From the NCBI GenBank assembly GCA_021732805.1, contig JAKFUJ010000173.1, positions 1 to 17,093 of the forward strand: 17,093 bases of DNA. The letters are read 5' to 3'. The notes under the pieces are model-generated. The model did no database searches, was not told where the DNA came from, and saw nothing but the letters and a program-made list of their open reading frames with translations. Position numbers and translations under genes: made by a program. Shown here one piece after another: positions 1-7,695 of the stretch (position 1 is its first letter; each line of letters opens with the position of its first letter). This DNA comes from Betaproteobacteria bacterium. Its GTDB lineage: Bacteria; Pseudomonadota; Gammaproteobacteria; Burkholderiales; SG8-41.

Positions 1-268
1 GTATCGCCGAAGCCCCGGAAAATCCGGCGCCGGAGGCGGCAATGGTTTCCATCATCAACGCCGCTTCGGTGATGCCGAGACCGCTGCCGCCGTATTGTTC
101 AGGCATGGCAATGCCCAGCCAGCCGTCGACAGCAATCGCGGCATGGAATTCATGCGGAAATCCGCCGTCACGGTCCTTCTGCAGCCAGTAGTCCGCGCCG
201 AAACGTGTGCAGACGCGGGTGATCGCATCGCGGATGGCGCGCTGGTCTTCGGAAAACTCGAAATCCAT
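1..268 (-). CDS. acyl-CoA dehydrogenase, N-terminal part (cut by window edge)
   Basis: Only the first 89 residues are in the window; the rest lies beyond the left edge. The visible part begins MDFEFSEDQRAIRDAITRVC, the usual N-terminal helix of flavin-dependent acyl-CoA dehydrogenases, and continues with GWLGIAMPEQYGGSGLGITE (residues 49-68), the conserved motif of the N-terminal alpha-helical domain. Family members oxidise an acyl-CoA to the trans-2-enoyl-CoA with FAD, passing electrons to ETF. The start is supported by an AGGA Shine-Dalgarno-like stretch about 10 nt upstream, overlapping the stop of the CoA-transferase gene; only 13 bp separate the two, so they are almost certainly co-transcribed. 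The substrate-binding and FAD regions are not visible, so chain length and substrate class cannot be stated. Family assignment is secure; specificity is unknown. Confidence 0.88.
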   Translation of the reverse strand, partial: MDFEFSEDQRAIRDAITRVCTRFGADYWLQKDRDGGFPHEFHAAIAVDGWLGIAMPEQYGGSGLGITEAALMMETIAASGAGFSGASAI

Positions 269-281
269 CAGCGTGTGATCC

Positions 282-1484
282 TCAGACGGGCAGTGTGGTT
301 GCGCCGGCGGCTGCCAGCGCGTGGATTTCGTCATCACTGTAGCCGGCTGCGCGCAGCACTTCTGCGCCGTGTTCGCCCAGCCGTGGCGCGCCGCATTGCG
401 GCGCCGGCGGTGTTTTTGACCATTGGGTGGCGGCACGGGTGGTGCGCAGCATGCCTTCGCTGGGGTGTGATTCCTGTCTGACAAAGCCGGTGCTGTTCAG
501 GTGCTCATCGTCGATGACATCATCGATGGCATTCATGCGCGCGGTGGGGATGTCTGCCGCCATCAAGGCGCTCAGCCATTCATTGGTTGTGCGCTTGAGC
601 ATTTCTTCGGCCACAAAGGCATTGACTTCATCGATGCGCGCCGAGCGGTTTTCGTGTGAGTTGAACCGCGGGTCATCGCGGTACAGGTCATCACGTCCGA
701 TCAGACGGAAAAAACTTTGCCATTGTTTGTCGTTGTACATCAGCACGCAGACATGGCCGTCACTGGTGCGAAAAGGCTTGCGTTGCGGGGCCAGCACCCG
801 TGCGTACCCGGCATTGCCCAAGGGCGGGTCAAAGGTGCGACCGCCGAGATGGTCGCCGAGGATCATCTGGCTCATGCATTCAAACATCGGCACTTCGACG
901 GCCTGACCTGTTCCGCTGCGTTCACGATGATAGAGGGCTGTGGTCACGGCATAGACTGCATGCAGGCCGACAATGCGATCAGCCAGTGTTGCCGGGATGT
1001 AGCGGGGTTCCGTGGCGCCGGATTGCTGCAGCAGCCACGGCAGACCCGACATGCCCTGGATCAGATCGTCGTAAGCGGGCCGTGCGGCGTACGGCCCCTG
1101 CTGGCCGAAACCATAGGCGCCGACATAGATGATGCGCGGATTGACAGCGGCCAAGTCGGAATAACCCAGTCGCAAGCGCTGCATCGCCTGCGGCCGGATG
1201 TTGTAGATCAGCACATCGGCTTTCGCCGCAATGCGCAGCAGCGCATCGCGCCCGGCGGCTTGCTTCAGATCGAGGACGATGCTTTTTTTGTTGCGGTTCA
1301 GATGCAGGAACATGTGGCCCATGCCGCGATTCTTCATCGGGCCGACATGGCGCACGTTATCGCCGCCCGGGGCCTCGACCTTGATCACGCTGGCGCCGAG
1401 ATCGCCGAGGATTTGCGTGGCGTAGGGACCCATGACCACCGTGGTCAGATCAACCACGGTGAGCCCGAATAACGGACCACTCAT
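282..1484 (-). CDS. CaiB/BaiF family (family III) CoA-transferase
   Basis: A 400-residue protein of normal length for family III CoA-transferases, which move CoA from one acyl-CoA to another carboxylic acid through an aspartyl-CoA thioester. It shows the N-terminal signature LTVVDLTTVVMGPYATQILG (residues 8-27) and the G-A-S-V-I-K-V-E motif just after it (30-37), NRNKKSIVLDLK (63-74), and an Asp at residue 169 in the context LADRIVGLHA, matching in place and setting the catalytic Asp169 of formyl-CoA transferase. No signal peptide or membrane segment is seen, so it is probably cytoplasmic. It lies between an RraA-fold aldolase-like gene and an acyl-CoA dehydrogenase on the same strand, which fits CoA activation of an organic acid before oxidation. 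The substrate is not determined: formyl-, carnitine-, mesaconyl-, succinyl- and other transferases share this fold. Its start region is tandemly duplicated upstream. Confidence 0.9.
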   Translation of the reverse strand: MSGPLFGLTVVDLTTVVMGPYATQILGDLGASVIKVEAPGGDNVRHVGPMKNRGMGHMFLHLNRNKKSIVLDLKQAAGRDALLRIAAKADVLIYNIRPQAMQRLRLGYSDLAAVNPRIIYVGAYGFGQQGPYAARPAYDDLIQGMSGLPWLLQQSGATEPRYIPATLADRIVGLHAVYAVTTALYHRERSGTGQAVEVPMFECMSQMILGDHLGGRTFDPPLGNAGYARVLAPQRKPFRTSDGHVCVLMYNDKQWQSFFRLIGRDDLYRDDPRFNSHENRSARIDEVNAFVAEEMLKRTTNEWLSALMAADIPTARMNAIDDVIDDEHLNSTGFVRQESHPSEGMLRTTRAATQWSKTPPAPQCGAPRLGEHGAEVLRAAGYSDDEIHALAAAGATTLPV

Positions 1485-1498
1485 AACGGACCGCTCAT
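1471..1498 (-). repeat. 14-bp tandem duplication at the start of the CoA-transferase gene
   Basis: On the minus strand ATGAGCGGTCCGTT is followed directly by ATGAGTGGTCCGTT; 13 of 14 bases match. The downstream copy is the true start of the CoA-transferase (MSGPLF). The upstream copy begins with an ATG that overlaps the stop of the RraA-like gene as ATGA and encodes MSGPL followed by a stop, which itself overlaps the true start as another ATGA. The simplest reading is that an original ATGA stop-start junction was duplicated by slippage or unequal exchange, leaving a five-codon mini-ORF between two genes. Confidence 0.85.
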
Positions 1499-2193
1499 CG
1501 GCTGCGCAGCTTCGCCGGAATCACGCACCCTTTGGCGCGCAGGGTTTCATCGACCCAGCTGCGATCTACCTTGCCTTTGCCGCGGATGGCCTTGAGCATG
1601 GCAGCCTCTTTTTGGGCCTGATCGATCGCCAGCCTGATGGTTTCTTCCGCCATGTCCTGCGGCAGCACCAGCAGGCCGTCGTCGTCGCCGATGACCAGGT
1701 CGCCGGGGTTGACCACCGCTTCACCGATGACCACGGGGACATTGATTTCTCCGGGGCCGTTTTTGTACGGCCCGCGATGCGTCACGCCGCTGGCATAAAC
1801 GGGAAAGCTCGACATGGCCAGCGCATCGGCGTCGCGGATCGCGCCGTCGATGACCATGCCGGCTGCACCGTTGCGTTCTGCCAGCGAGGACATGATTTCA
1901 CCGATGATGGCCTGGGTGTTGATGCCGCCGGCATCAACCACGATGACCTCCCCGGGACGCGCGATGTCTATGGCCTTGTGCACCATCAGATTGTCACCGG
2001 GGCTGACTTTGACCGTCAGCGCAGGGCCGACCAGTTTGCCGCCGCGATGACAGGGCCAGAGGTCGGGGCCGACGGCATGCAGTCGGTGCATGTTGTCGCT
2101 GAGATGCGCGGTGGCGATCTTGCGCAGCGCGGCGATGATCTTCGGTGAAGGACCGGGTGGAAACGGAAGAATGCGGAAGCCGATGGGAGCCAT
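1495..2193 (-). CDS. RraA / HMG-CHA aldolase superfamily protein
   Basis: This 232-residue protein has the RraA fold found in ribonuclease-E regulator RraA and in the metal-dependent aldolases/decarboxylases acting on 4-hydroxy-4-methyl-2-oxoglutarate or 4-carboxy-4-hydroxy-2-oxoadipate. Visible motifs are GDNLMVHKAID (66-76), GEVIVVDAGG (81-90), and a G-E pair (98-99) followed about 20 residues later by Arg120-Asp121 in IDGAIRDADA, the signature shared by the aldolases, where Arg binds substrate and Asp lies near the divalent metal. GDLVIGDDDG (164-173) is also family-typical. It is longer than E. coli RraA (about 160 aa) and has a C-terminal extension, as the aldolases do. As first gene of an operon with a CoA-transferase and an acyl-CoA dehydrogenase, a catabolic aldolase or decarboxylase role is more likely than RNase E control, but this is inference. 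No clear Shine-Dalgarno precedes the ATG. Confidence 0.8.
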   Translation of the reverse strand: MAPIGFRILPFPPGPSPKIIAALRKIATAHLSDNMHRLHAVGPDLWPCHRGGKLVGPALTVKVSPGDNLMVHKAIDIARPGEVIVVDAGGINTQAIIGEIMSSLAERNGAAGMVIDGAIRDADALAMSSFPVYASGVTHRGPYKNGPGEINVPVVIGEAVVNPGDLVIGDDDGLLVLPQDMAEETIRLAIDQAQKEAAMLKAIRGKGKVDRSWVDETLRAKGCVIPAKLRSR

Positions 2194-2262
2194 GGTCGTA
2201 AACCGGTAGTTTAAGGGGATGTGTATCGTAGCATCCGGGCCGGACCGTACGGCAGCTCATGC

Positions 2263-2268
2263 TAAAAT
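2263..2268 (+). promoter_or_regulatory. candidate -10 box of the surE promoter
   Basis: TAAAAT preceded by TGC forms a good extended -10 element (5 of 6 to consensus). A weak -35 match, CGGACC, lies 16 bp upstream. The resulting start near 2275 would give surE a leader of about 100 nt. Prediction only, from motif match and position in the divergent gap. Confidence 0.4.
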
Positions 2269-2274
2269 TCGCAG

Positions 2275-2312
2275 CGTATCAGGGACGTATCAGAACACGT
2301 GATCGGGATACG
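2275..2312 (+). repeat. CGTATCAG direct repeats and an inverted GATACG half-site before surE
   Basis: CGTATCAG occurs at 2275-2282 and again at 2286-2293, 11 bp apart, about one helical turn. The reverse complement of its first six bases, GATACG, follows at 2307-2312. All lie just downstream of the candidate surE -10 box. The spacing fits a bound regulator, and the second and third copies could also pair as an RNA stem in the leader. No known regulator consensus is recognised. Confidence 0.4.
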
Positions 2313-2378
2313 CGGAGCACTTTGTAACAATCACCTGCCGCAACGCAGGGCACATAACAAAGCAAACGAAACATCAGC

Positions 2379-3134
2379 GTGCGCATCCTGCTCAGCAACG
2401 ACGATGGCTATTTCGCACCGGGCCTTGCTGCCCTGGAACAGGCGCTGTCAGCACTGGGCACTGTTACCGTGGTTGCTCCGGAGCGCGATCGCAGCGGCGC
2501 CAGCAATTCATTGACCCTCGACCGGCCGCTGTCGGTACGCCGCGCCAGCAACGGTTATTACTATGTCAACGGCACACCGACCGATTGTGTGCATCTGGCG
2601 GTGACCGGATTGCTGCCGGATTTGCCGGATGTCGTGGTTTCCGGCATCAACCATGGCGCCAATATGGGCGATGACACCATTTACTCCGGCACGGTCGCTG
2701 CGGCCACCGAAGGTTTTCTCCTCGGCATTCCTTCGCTGGCAGTATCACTGGTCGCCGCGGGGAACGATCATTTCGAAACAGCCGGGCGCGTTGCTGCCGA
2801 ACTGGTGGTGCGCTTCGCCAAACATCGTGTCGAACAACCCGTACTGCTCAACGTCAATGTGCCTGATGTGCCGCATGCGCAATTGCAGGGCATCATGGTG
2901 ACGCGCCTCGGCAAGCGCCACAAGGCGGAGCCGGTGCTGAAAACGACGACGCCGCGCGGCGACACCGTGTACTGGGTAGGTGCAGCCGGTGGTGCGCAGG
3001 ATGCCGGCGAGGGAACCGATTTCCATGCCGCTGCGTCCAACAGGGTGTCGGTCACGCCGTTGCAGATGGACCTGACGCGGTTTGCGCAGATGAAAACCGT
3101 CGAACAGTGGCTGGGACGGCGGGAAGACGCATGA
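2379..3134 (+). CDS. surE: 5'/3'-nucleotidase SurE
   Basis: A 251-residue survival-protein SurE, the metal-dependent phosphatase that removes phosphate from nucleoside monophosphates and is linked to stationary-phase and stress survival. It starts with GTG and the diagnostic MRILLSNDDG, where Asp8 and Asp9 bind the metal; APERDRSGASNSLT (residues 33-46) carries the third ligand region around Ser39, and SGINHGANMGDDTIYSGT (88-105) the fourth ligand Asn91 and phosphate-binding loop. The length matches the family. The GTG is the only sensible start because the family motif begins at residue 2, yet the bases before it contain no evident Shine-Dalgarno. Its stop overlaps the pcm start as ATGA, so the two are translationally coupled. 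It is the first gene of the classical surE-pcm-nlpD cluster. Confidence 0.96.
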   Translation: MRILLSNDDGYFAPGLAALEQALSALGTVTVVAPERDRSGASNSLTLDRPLSVRRASNGYYYVNGTPTDCVHLAVTGLLPDLPDVVVSGINHGANMGDDTIYSGTVAAATEGFLLGIPSLAVSLVAAGNDHFETAGRVAAELVVRFAKHRVEQPVLLNVNVPDVPHAQLQGIMVTRLGKRHKAEPVLKTTTPRGDTVYWVGAAGGAQDAGEGTDFHAAASNRVSVTPLQMDLTRFAQMKTVEQWLGRREDA

Positions 3135-3790
3135 GCGCGGCCAATTCCGGCATCGGCATGACTTCACAGCGCACGCGCATGCGCATGGTCGAGCGCTTGC
3201 GCGGGCAGGGCATCCGCGATGAATTGATACTGGCGGCGATGGGCGAGGTGCCGCGGCATATTTTTGTCGATGAAGCGCTGGCCAGCCGTGCCTACGAGGA
3301 CATCGCGCTGCCGCTGGGTTTCGGGCAGACGATTTCCAGCCCTTATACGGTGGCGCGCATGCTGGAGTTGCTGCGCAGCGGCAGCGTGCTCGACAAGGTT
3401 CTGGAAATCGGCACCGGTTGCGGCTACCAGGCAACGGTGCTGTCGCGGCTTGCACGAGAAGTGTATTCAGTAGAGCGTCTCGCCCCGTTATTGACCAAGG
3501 CCCGTCGCCATCTTCGTGATGCCCGTGCACACAACGTGCGTGTGCGTAACGCTGACGGAAATCTTGGCATGCCCGAGCAGGCGCCGTTTGACGGCATAGT
3601 GGTGGCTGCGGCAGCGACACATGTGCCGCAGGCGTTGAAGGACCAGTTGGCAGTGGGTGGTAAACTCGTCATACCGTTGACGAATCACGGCAAGCAGTCG
3701 TTGCATATCATCGAAAAAACAGCGCAAGGTTATGTCGATCGCAAAGTGGAAGATGCCCGTTTTGTTCCGCTGCTCCCCGGTCTGGGCTGA
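3131..3790 (+). CDS. pcm: protein-L-isoaspartate O-methyltransferase
   Basis: A 219-residue SAM-dependent enzyme that methylates abnormal L-isoaspartyl residues, starting repair of aged proteins. The family motif GQTISSPYTVARML lies at residues 65-78, SAM-binding motif I is VLEIGTGCGYQATVL (90-104), and FDGIVVAAAATHVPQAL (153-169) and GGKLVIP (176-182) are the following methyltransferase motifs. The ATG was chosen because it overlaps the surE stop as ATGA, has GGGAAG about 6 nt upstream, and gives normal family length; an in-frame GTG 24 nt earlier would only add eight residues inside surE. Pcm and SurE commonly sit together and act in survival of non-growing cells. No signal peptide; cytoplasmic. 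Confidence 0.95.
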   Translation: MSAANSGIGMTSQRTRMRMVERLRGQGIRDELILAAMGEVPRHIFVDEALASRAYEDIALPLGFGQTISSPYTVARMLELLRSGSVLDKVLEIGTGCGYQATVLSRLAREVYSVERLAPLLTKARRHLRDARAHNVRVRNADGNLGMPEQAPFDGIVVAAAATHVPQALKDQLAVGGKLVIPLTNHGKQSLHIIEKTAQGYVDRKVEDARFVPLLPGLG

Positions 3791-3812
3791 TGGCGGCAAT
3801 TGCGTTGCGCAG

Positions 3813-4727
3813 ATGATCAGCGCAAACCGTTTAGGTAGCTGTGTTTTCAGCATGGTTCTCGCGCTGTCTGCCGGTTGCATGACGGGTCGTCCGGCGCCGG
3901 TGACGGACCGCCTGCCTCCGCAGGCCAAATCACAACCGGTAAAACCTGCGCCACGTGCGGCACCGTTGCCGGATCAACCCCGTCCCGAAGCCTACACGGT
4001 GAAAACCGGCGATACGCTGTACAGCATTGCGCTGGAATTCGGCCTTGATTACCGTGAATTGGCAGCGTGGAACAATATTGATCCGGCACGCATCCGCGTC
4101 GGACAGCAGTTGCGGCTGTCGCCGCCGCGGGGTGTCGTGGCCACGCCCTTGCGCACCCCGGGTGGCGCGGTAGAGGCACAACCATTGGGTACTGGTCCGG
4201 CCACCGGGGGCAAAGTCGAGCCGCGTGGCGTGCGTGTGCCGTACTCGGACCAAGCCTATGCCCAGATGTCGGGTGTGAAGCCGGATCCTGCTGCAACGGC
4301 CAAGCCGCCGCTTCCACCGGATCCAAAGACGGACCCCAAACCGGTTGCAGCGGGCCCGGATGAAGTGGACTGGATCTGGCCGGTGACCGGCAGGATTGTC
4401 AGTCCGTTCAACGAAGCATCCAACAAGGGGATCGGCATTGCCGGAAAGATGGGGCAAACCGTGGTCGCCGCCGGACCAGGCAAAGTGATTTTCAGCGGTG
4501 TGGGTATTCGTGGTCTGGGCAAGCTGATCGTCATCAAGCACAACGAGAAATTTCTCAGTGTCTATGCGCACAACCGCGAACTGCTGGTGAAAGAGGGACA
4601 GTCGGTGGCCCGGGGCCAGAAAATCGCGGAAATGGGTGATACCGATTCCGATCAGGTGAAGCTGCATTTTGAAATTCGCCGGATGGGCAAGCCGGTGGAT
4701 CCGGCAGGATTGCTGCCTCCTGCCTGA
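3813..4727 (+). CDS. nlpD: NlpD-like LysM/LytM lipoprotein, predicted murein amidase activator
   Basis: A 304-residue lipoprotein. Residues 1-21 form a short signal peptide ending LSAGC, with Cys22 the predicted lipidation site; the lipobox is not ideal because the -3 residue is Ser. A Pro/Ala-rich linker follows, then a peptidoglycan-binding LysM domain (about 61-103, YTVKTGDTLYSIA), a second Pro-rich linker, and a C-terminal M23/LytM domain (about 186-300). Several zinc and catalytic positions are changed: the usual HxGxD reads NKGIG (204-208) and HxH reads KLH (283-285); His253 in YAHN remains. Such degenerate LytM proteins activate cell-wall amidases at the division site rather than cutting murein. 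The start was chosen at the ATG giving the signal peptide; earlier in-frame codons lie inside pcm. It begins 22 bp after pcm. The rpoS gene that usually follows is missing. Confidence 0.92.
   Translation: MISANRLGSCVFSMVLALSAGCMTGRPAPVTDRLPPQAKSQPVKPAPRAAPLPDQPRPEAYTVKTGDTLYSIALEFGLDYRELAAWNNIDPARIRVGQQLRLSPPRGVVATPLRTPGGAVEAQPLGTGPATGGKVEPRGVRVPYSDQAYAQMSGVKPDPAATAKPPLPPDPKTDPKPVAAGPDEVDWIWPVTGRIVSPFNEASNKGIGIAGKMGQTVVAAGPGKVIFSGVGIRGLGKLIVIKHNEKFLSVYAHNRELLVKEGQSVARGQKIAEMGDTDSDQVKLHFEIRRMGKPVDPAGLLPPA
4703..4724 (+). terminator. weak candidate terminator hairpin at the end of nlpD
   Basis: GGCAGGA and TCCTGCC form a perfect 7-bp stem with an 8-nt loop, within the last codons of nlpD. The T-rich tract starts about 16 nt after the stem, farther than in a standard intrinsic terminator, so this may be chance or a partial terminator between convergent operons. 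Confidence 0.25.
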
Positions 4728-4752
4728 CATTGTAAGTAATTGTTTTTATTTA

Positions 4753-6726
4753 TTATTTTACAGAAAATTTGTCTGCGCGTTGCCTGAAAATCTGCATCGA
4801 TGCCGCCTTGGCATCTCCACCGTAGCGCAAAGCGATGTATAAGGCGGTGATCTCCTGAATGGCTGCCGCAAAATCCGGCAGCCGCTGTCCTGCACGTCGT
4901 GCAAAATCGAGCGGTCCTTCCGCGACATCCCGCTGCAATCCGTGGCGAGTCAGCTTCCGGCAGAATTTGTCGTAGATTTTTTTGACCGCATCTTCGCGCA
5001 CGCCGCGCAGGTCACGCAGCGCGAAGCCCGCGCCGATCAGTATCGCAACGCCGGCGCAGACCATCAGGATGAAAGCCAGGGTTTGCCAGGTGGCTTCGCT
5101 GAAGCCGATGTAGGACAGGAAGCGGCGCTGGCGATCCGGGGTATAGCCGAGTACCCACTGGTTCCAGGTGTAAGTCACCGAGTCCAGCGTCAGCCGCATG
5201 CGCTGCAGCAGCGCAAAATCGCCGCGCACGAACATCGGCAATACATCGCTGCGCGGCAGGGCGGAGGCAATGCCGCGTTCGACCCGTGCCGGAGATACCG
5301 CTGCCGTCGGATCGACACGCACCCAGCCGGTATTTTTCAGCCACACTTCCACCCAGGCATGGGCGTCTGCCTGGCGCACAAGGATATATTCACCGACAGG
5401 ATTTATCTCGCCACCCAGATAACCCGTGACCACCCGCGCCGGTATGCCCGCAGCACGCATCAACACGGTAAAGGCCGATGCATAGTGCTCGCAAAAACCG
5501 CGCCGGGTTTCAAACAGGAATTCATCAACCGGGTGCTCGCCGAGCAACGGCGGCGACAGCGTGTAGACAAAATTTTCATTGCGGAACCGGGCCAGCACCT
5601 CACCGACGAGATTACGGTCGTCGGGAAATTTTTTGCGCAATTCGTCAGCGTAAGCCGAGGTTCGCGGATTGGTTTCAGGCGGCAGGCGCAGGTTGCGGGA
5701 GAGCATGCTCTGGTCATCATCCGCGCCATAGGCCACGCCTATCGAAGACACCATTTCGTAACGCACGCGGCTGCGCACCGGAGTGAAACTCAGCAACTGC
5801 ATGTCGAGAGTGGCAATGGAACGCGGCGGTTTCATGCCGGGGAATTCCAGCGCGAACAGCCAGCGTTTGTTGTGCGGCTCCAGCGTCACCGTGTATTCGA
5901 TCTGCGGCTTGATGTCAGGCAGATCATTGGTGCTTTGCACGATGCGCGGCGCCGTCCACGTCCTGCCGTCGTAATCCCATAACACGGGACCGCGCCAGTA
6001 CAGATCCTTCGGTTCCGGAATATTGCCGTTGAACGAAGCGCGGAAGGCAATGGCGTCAGACAGGATCAGGCTGTTCAGGCTGCCCGGGCTCATGTTGTCG
6101 GAAAGCCCGCTCAATCCGGCATAGGCATCCTGCGGCAGTCCCCACAGGGGGCCCTGTATGCGGGGAAACAGCAGAAACAGCACCAGCATCAGCGGCACGC
6201 CCTGCACGATCAGTATGCCGGCGCGGCGCACCGAAGGCCGCCAGCCCGGCCATGGCCCCGTGTATTGCATGTTGATCAGACAGGCGATCAGCAGCCATGC
6301 GCAGCCCAGCATATAGGCCGCAGTCGGGATGGTCTGCGAATGCAGGAAATTGGTGACCAGCAAAAAGCAACAGAGAAAGCCCAGCAGCATGCCGTCGCGC
6401 TGGGTGCGGGTTTCCAGCAGTTTCAGCGCGAGCATCACCACCAGCAGGGCGACGCCGGCATCACGCCCGAACAGCGTGCGGTATTGCAGCAGGATCCCGG
6501 CGCTGGCGGAAACGGCGATCAGTATCAGCAGCCACTTCGGCACGGATTTTCCGCGCATGCGCAGTTGCAGCAGACGGCCGCCGGCAACGGCGATGGTGAG
6601 CAGGGAGATCCATACCGGCATGCGCAGCAGGTGCGGCACGCAGGCAAGCAGAAATCCGGCGCTCAGCCAGGCGATGTCACGGGACCCGATGACCCGCGTG
6701 TTAAGTGTGGTCGGCAGCGAGACCAT
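4753..6726 (-). CDS. TgpA-like DUF3488/transglutaminase-domain membrane protein
   Basis: A 657-residue integral membrane protein. The N-terminal third (about residues 15-190) is a series of hydrophobic segments typical of DUF3488. A large extracytoplasmic part follows, with a transglutaminase-like core whose catalytic triad is visible: Cys412 in RRGFCEHYASAF, His456 in DAHAWVEVW, and Asp472 in VRVDPTAA. A last membrane helix (about 549-571) precedes a cytoplasmic tail resembling DUF4129. The best studied relative is TgpA of Pseudomonas aeruginosa, an essential inner-membrane protein with a periplasmic transglutaminase domain; its exact substrate is not known to me. The ATG chosen lies 26 bp inside the upstream DUF58 gene; an in-frame start 14 codons earlier would lengthen the overlap. 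It is last in an operon with MoxR and DUF58 genes and ends convergently 25 bp from nlpD. Confidence 0.9.
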   Translation of the reverse strand: MVSLPTTLNTRVIGSRDIAWLSAGFLLACVPHLLRMPVWISLLTIAVAGGRLLQLRMRGKSVPKWLLILIAVSASAGILLQYRTLFGRDAGVALLVVMLALKLLETRTQRDGMLLGFLCCFLLVTNFLHSQTIPTAAYMLGCAWLLIACLINMQYTGPWPGWRPSVRRAGILIVQGVPLMLVLFLLFPRIQGPLWGLPQDAYAGLSGLSDNMSPGSLNSLILSDAIAFRASFNGNIPEPKDLYWRGPVLWDYDGRTWTAPRIVQSTNDLPDIKPQIEYTVTLEPHNKRWLFALEFPGMKPPRSIATLDMQLLSFTPVRSRVRYEMVSSIGVAYGADDDQSMLSRNLRLPPETNPRTSAYADELRKKFPDDRNLVGEVLARFRNENFVYTLSPPLLGEHPVDEFLFETRRGFCEHYASAFTVLMRAAGIPARVVTGYLGGEINPVGEYILVRQADAHAWVEVWLKNTGWVRVDPTAAVSPARVERGIASALPRSDVLPMFVRGDFALLQRMRLTLDSVTYTWNQWVLGYTPDRQRRFLSYIGFSEATWQTLAFILMVCAGVAILIGAGFALRDLRGVREDAVKKIYDKFCRKLTRHGLQRDVAEGPLDFARRAGQRLPDFAAAIQEITALYIALRYGGDAKAASMQIFRQRADKFSVK

Positions 6727-7695
6727 GCAGGGCCAGCGCGCGCAGGCAATCGGCGCGGTGGATGGCACCGGCAGCCAACGGCAATGTCAATCCGGGCAGA
6801 CGCAGGCCGTAGGCCATGCCGGCGCCGTCGGCGTCGATGACCCAGCGCGCAAGATGCGCTATCCGGTTCTCGAGATCCATCGCCGGCGGCAGTGATTCCC
6901 AGGTCAGCCAGAATTCGGCGTCGGCGCGACCCGCAAACTGTTTGGTGAGCAAGTTGTCGTCGCGTGCCACGGCCTTCCACGCGATGTGGCGCGGAGAATC
7001 ACCGGGACGGTACGGACGCAGACCGGAAAATTCATCCTGACCGTGGCCTTGAATGCCGCCCTCGCCGCTGCCGGATTCCGGCGGCGGCAGGGCAAGCCCG
7101 GGTGTCGCCGGCGCCGGATATACCAGCACATGCATGTCGAGGTCGGCATAAGACCAGGCACGGAACAGGCCGACCGGAAAAAACGTGAACAGGATCACGC
7201 GTCCCGGACGCAGCCAGCCGCGGCGCCGGGTGGGTACTGCCACCGTGGCCAGCACTTCGCTGGCGGGAGGCACATCAATATAGCTTGCCGACAGGCGGTC
7301 GCGGGTCACGCCGACGCTGTAGCGGTGTAGCCGCGCCTGATTCTCGATGCGGATCTGGAATTGCGCCGCTTCGCCGGCGAACACCGGCAATACCCTGCCG
7401 GGTGCGATGCGCAGGTTGGCCAGATTGCGGAACGTGTGCAGCATCGACTGGATGCCGGTTGCACCAAGCAGAAAGGCCAGAATAAAACCAAGCGACAGGT
7501 CGTAGTTGACCGATCCGATGAGCATCAGCACGATAACCCCCGCGAACAGCAGGCCCTGGCGCGTCGGCAATATGAACACGCGCCGTTGCACCAGCACGAT
7601 GGTGCCGGATTCCGGGCCGCGCCACTGGAATATCCATTCGAGGACGCCGTTCTTCAGTGCGCCGTAGAGCGAGAAGGTCTGCGCTGCGGATGGCA

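Noticed and set aside
717..2148. Plus-strand open frames of 251 and 238 codons opposite the CoA-transferase and RraA-like genes
   Set aside because: Both are antisense shadows of genes with clear catalytic motifs.
2245..2252. CCGTACGG palindrome between the RraA-like gene and surE
   Set aside because: An 8-bp palindrome in GC-rich DNA is easily chance, and there is no second copy nearby.
4942..5982. 346-codon plus-strand open frame inside the TgpA-like gene
   Set aside because: It covers the transglutaminase core in antisense; composition is shadow-like and there is no ribosome site or motif.
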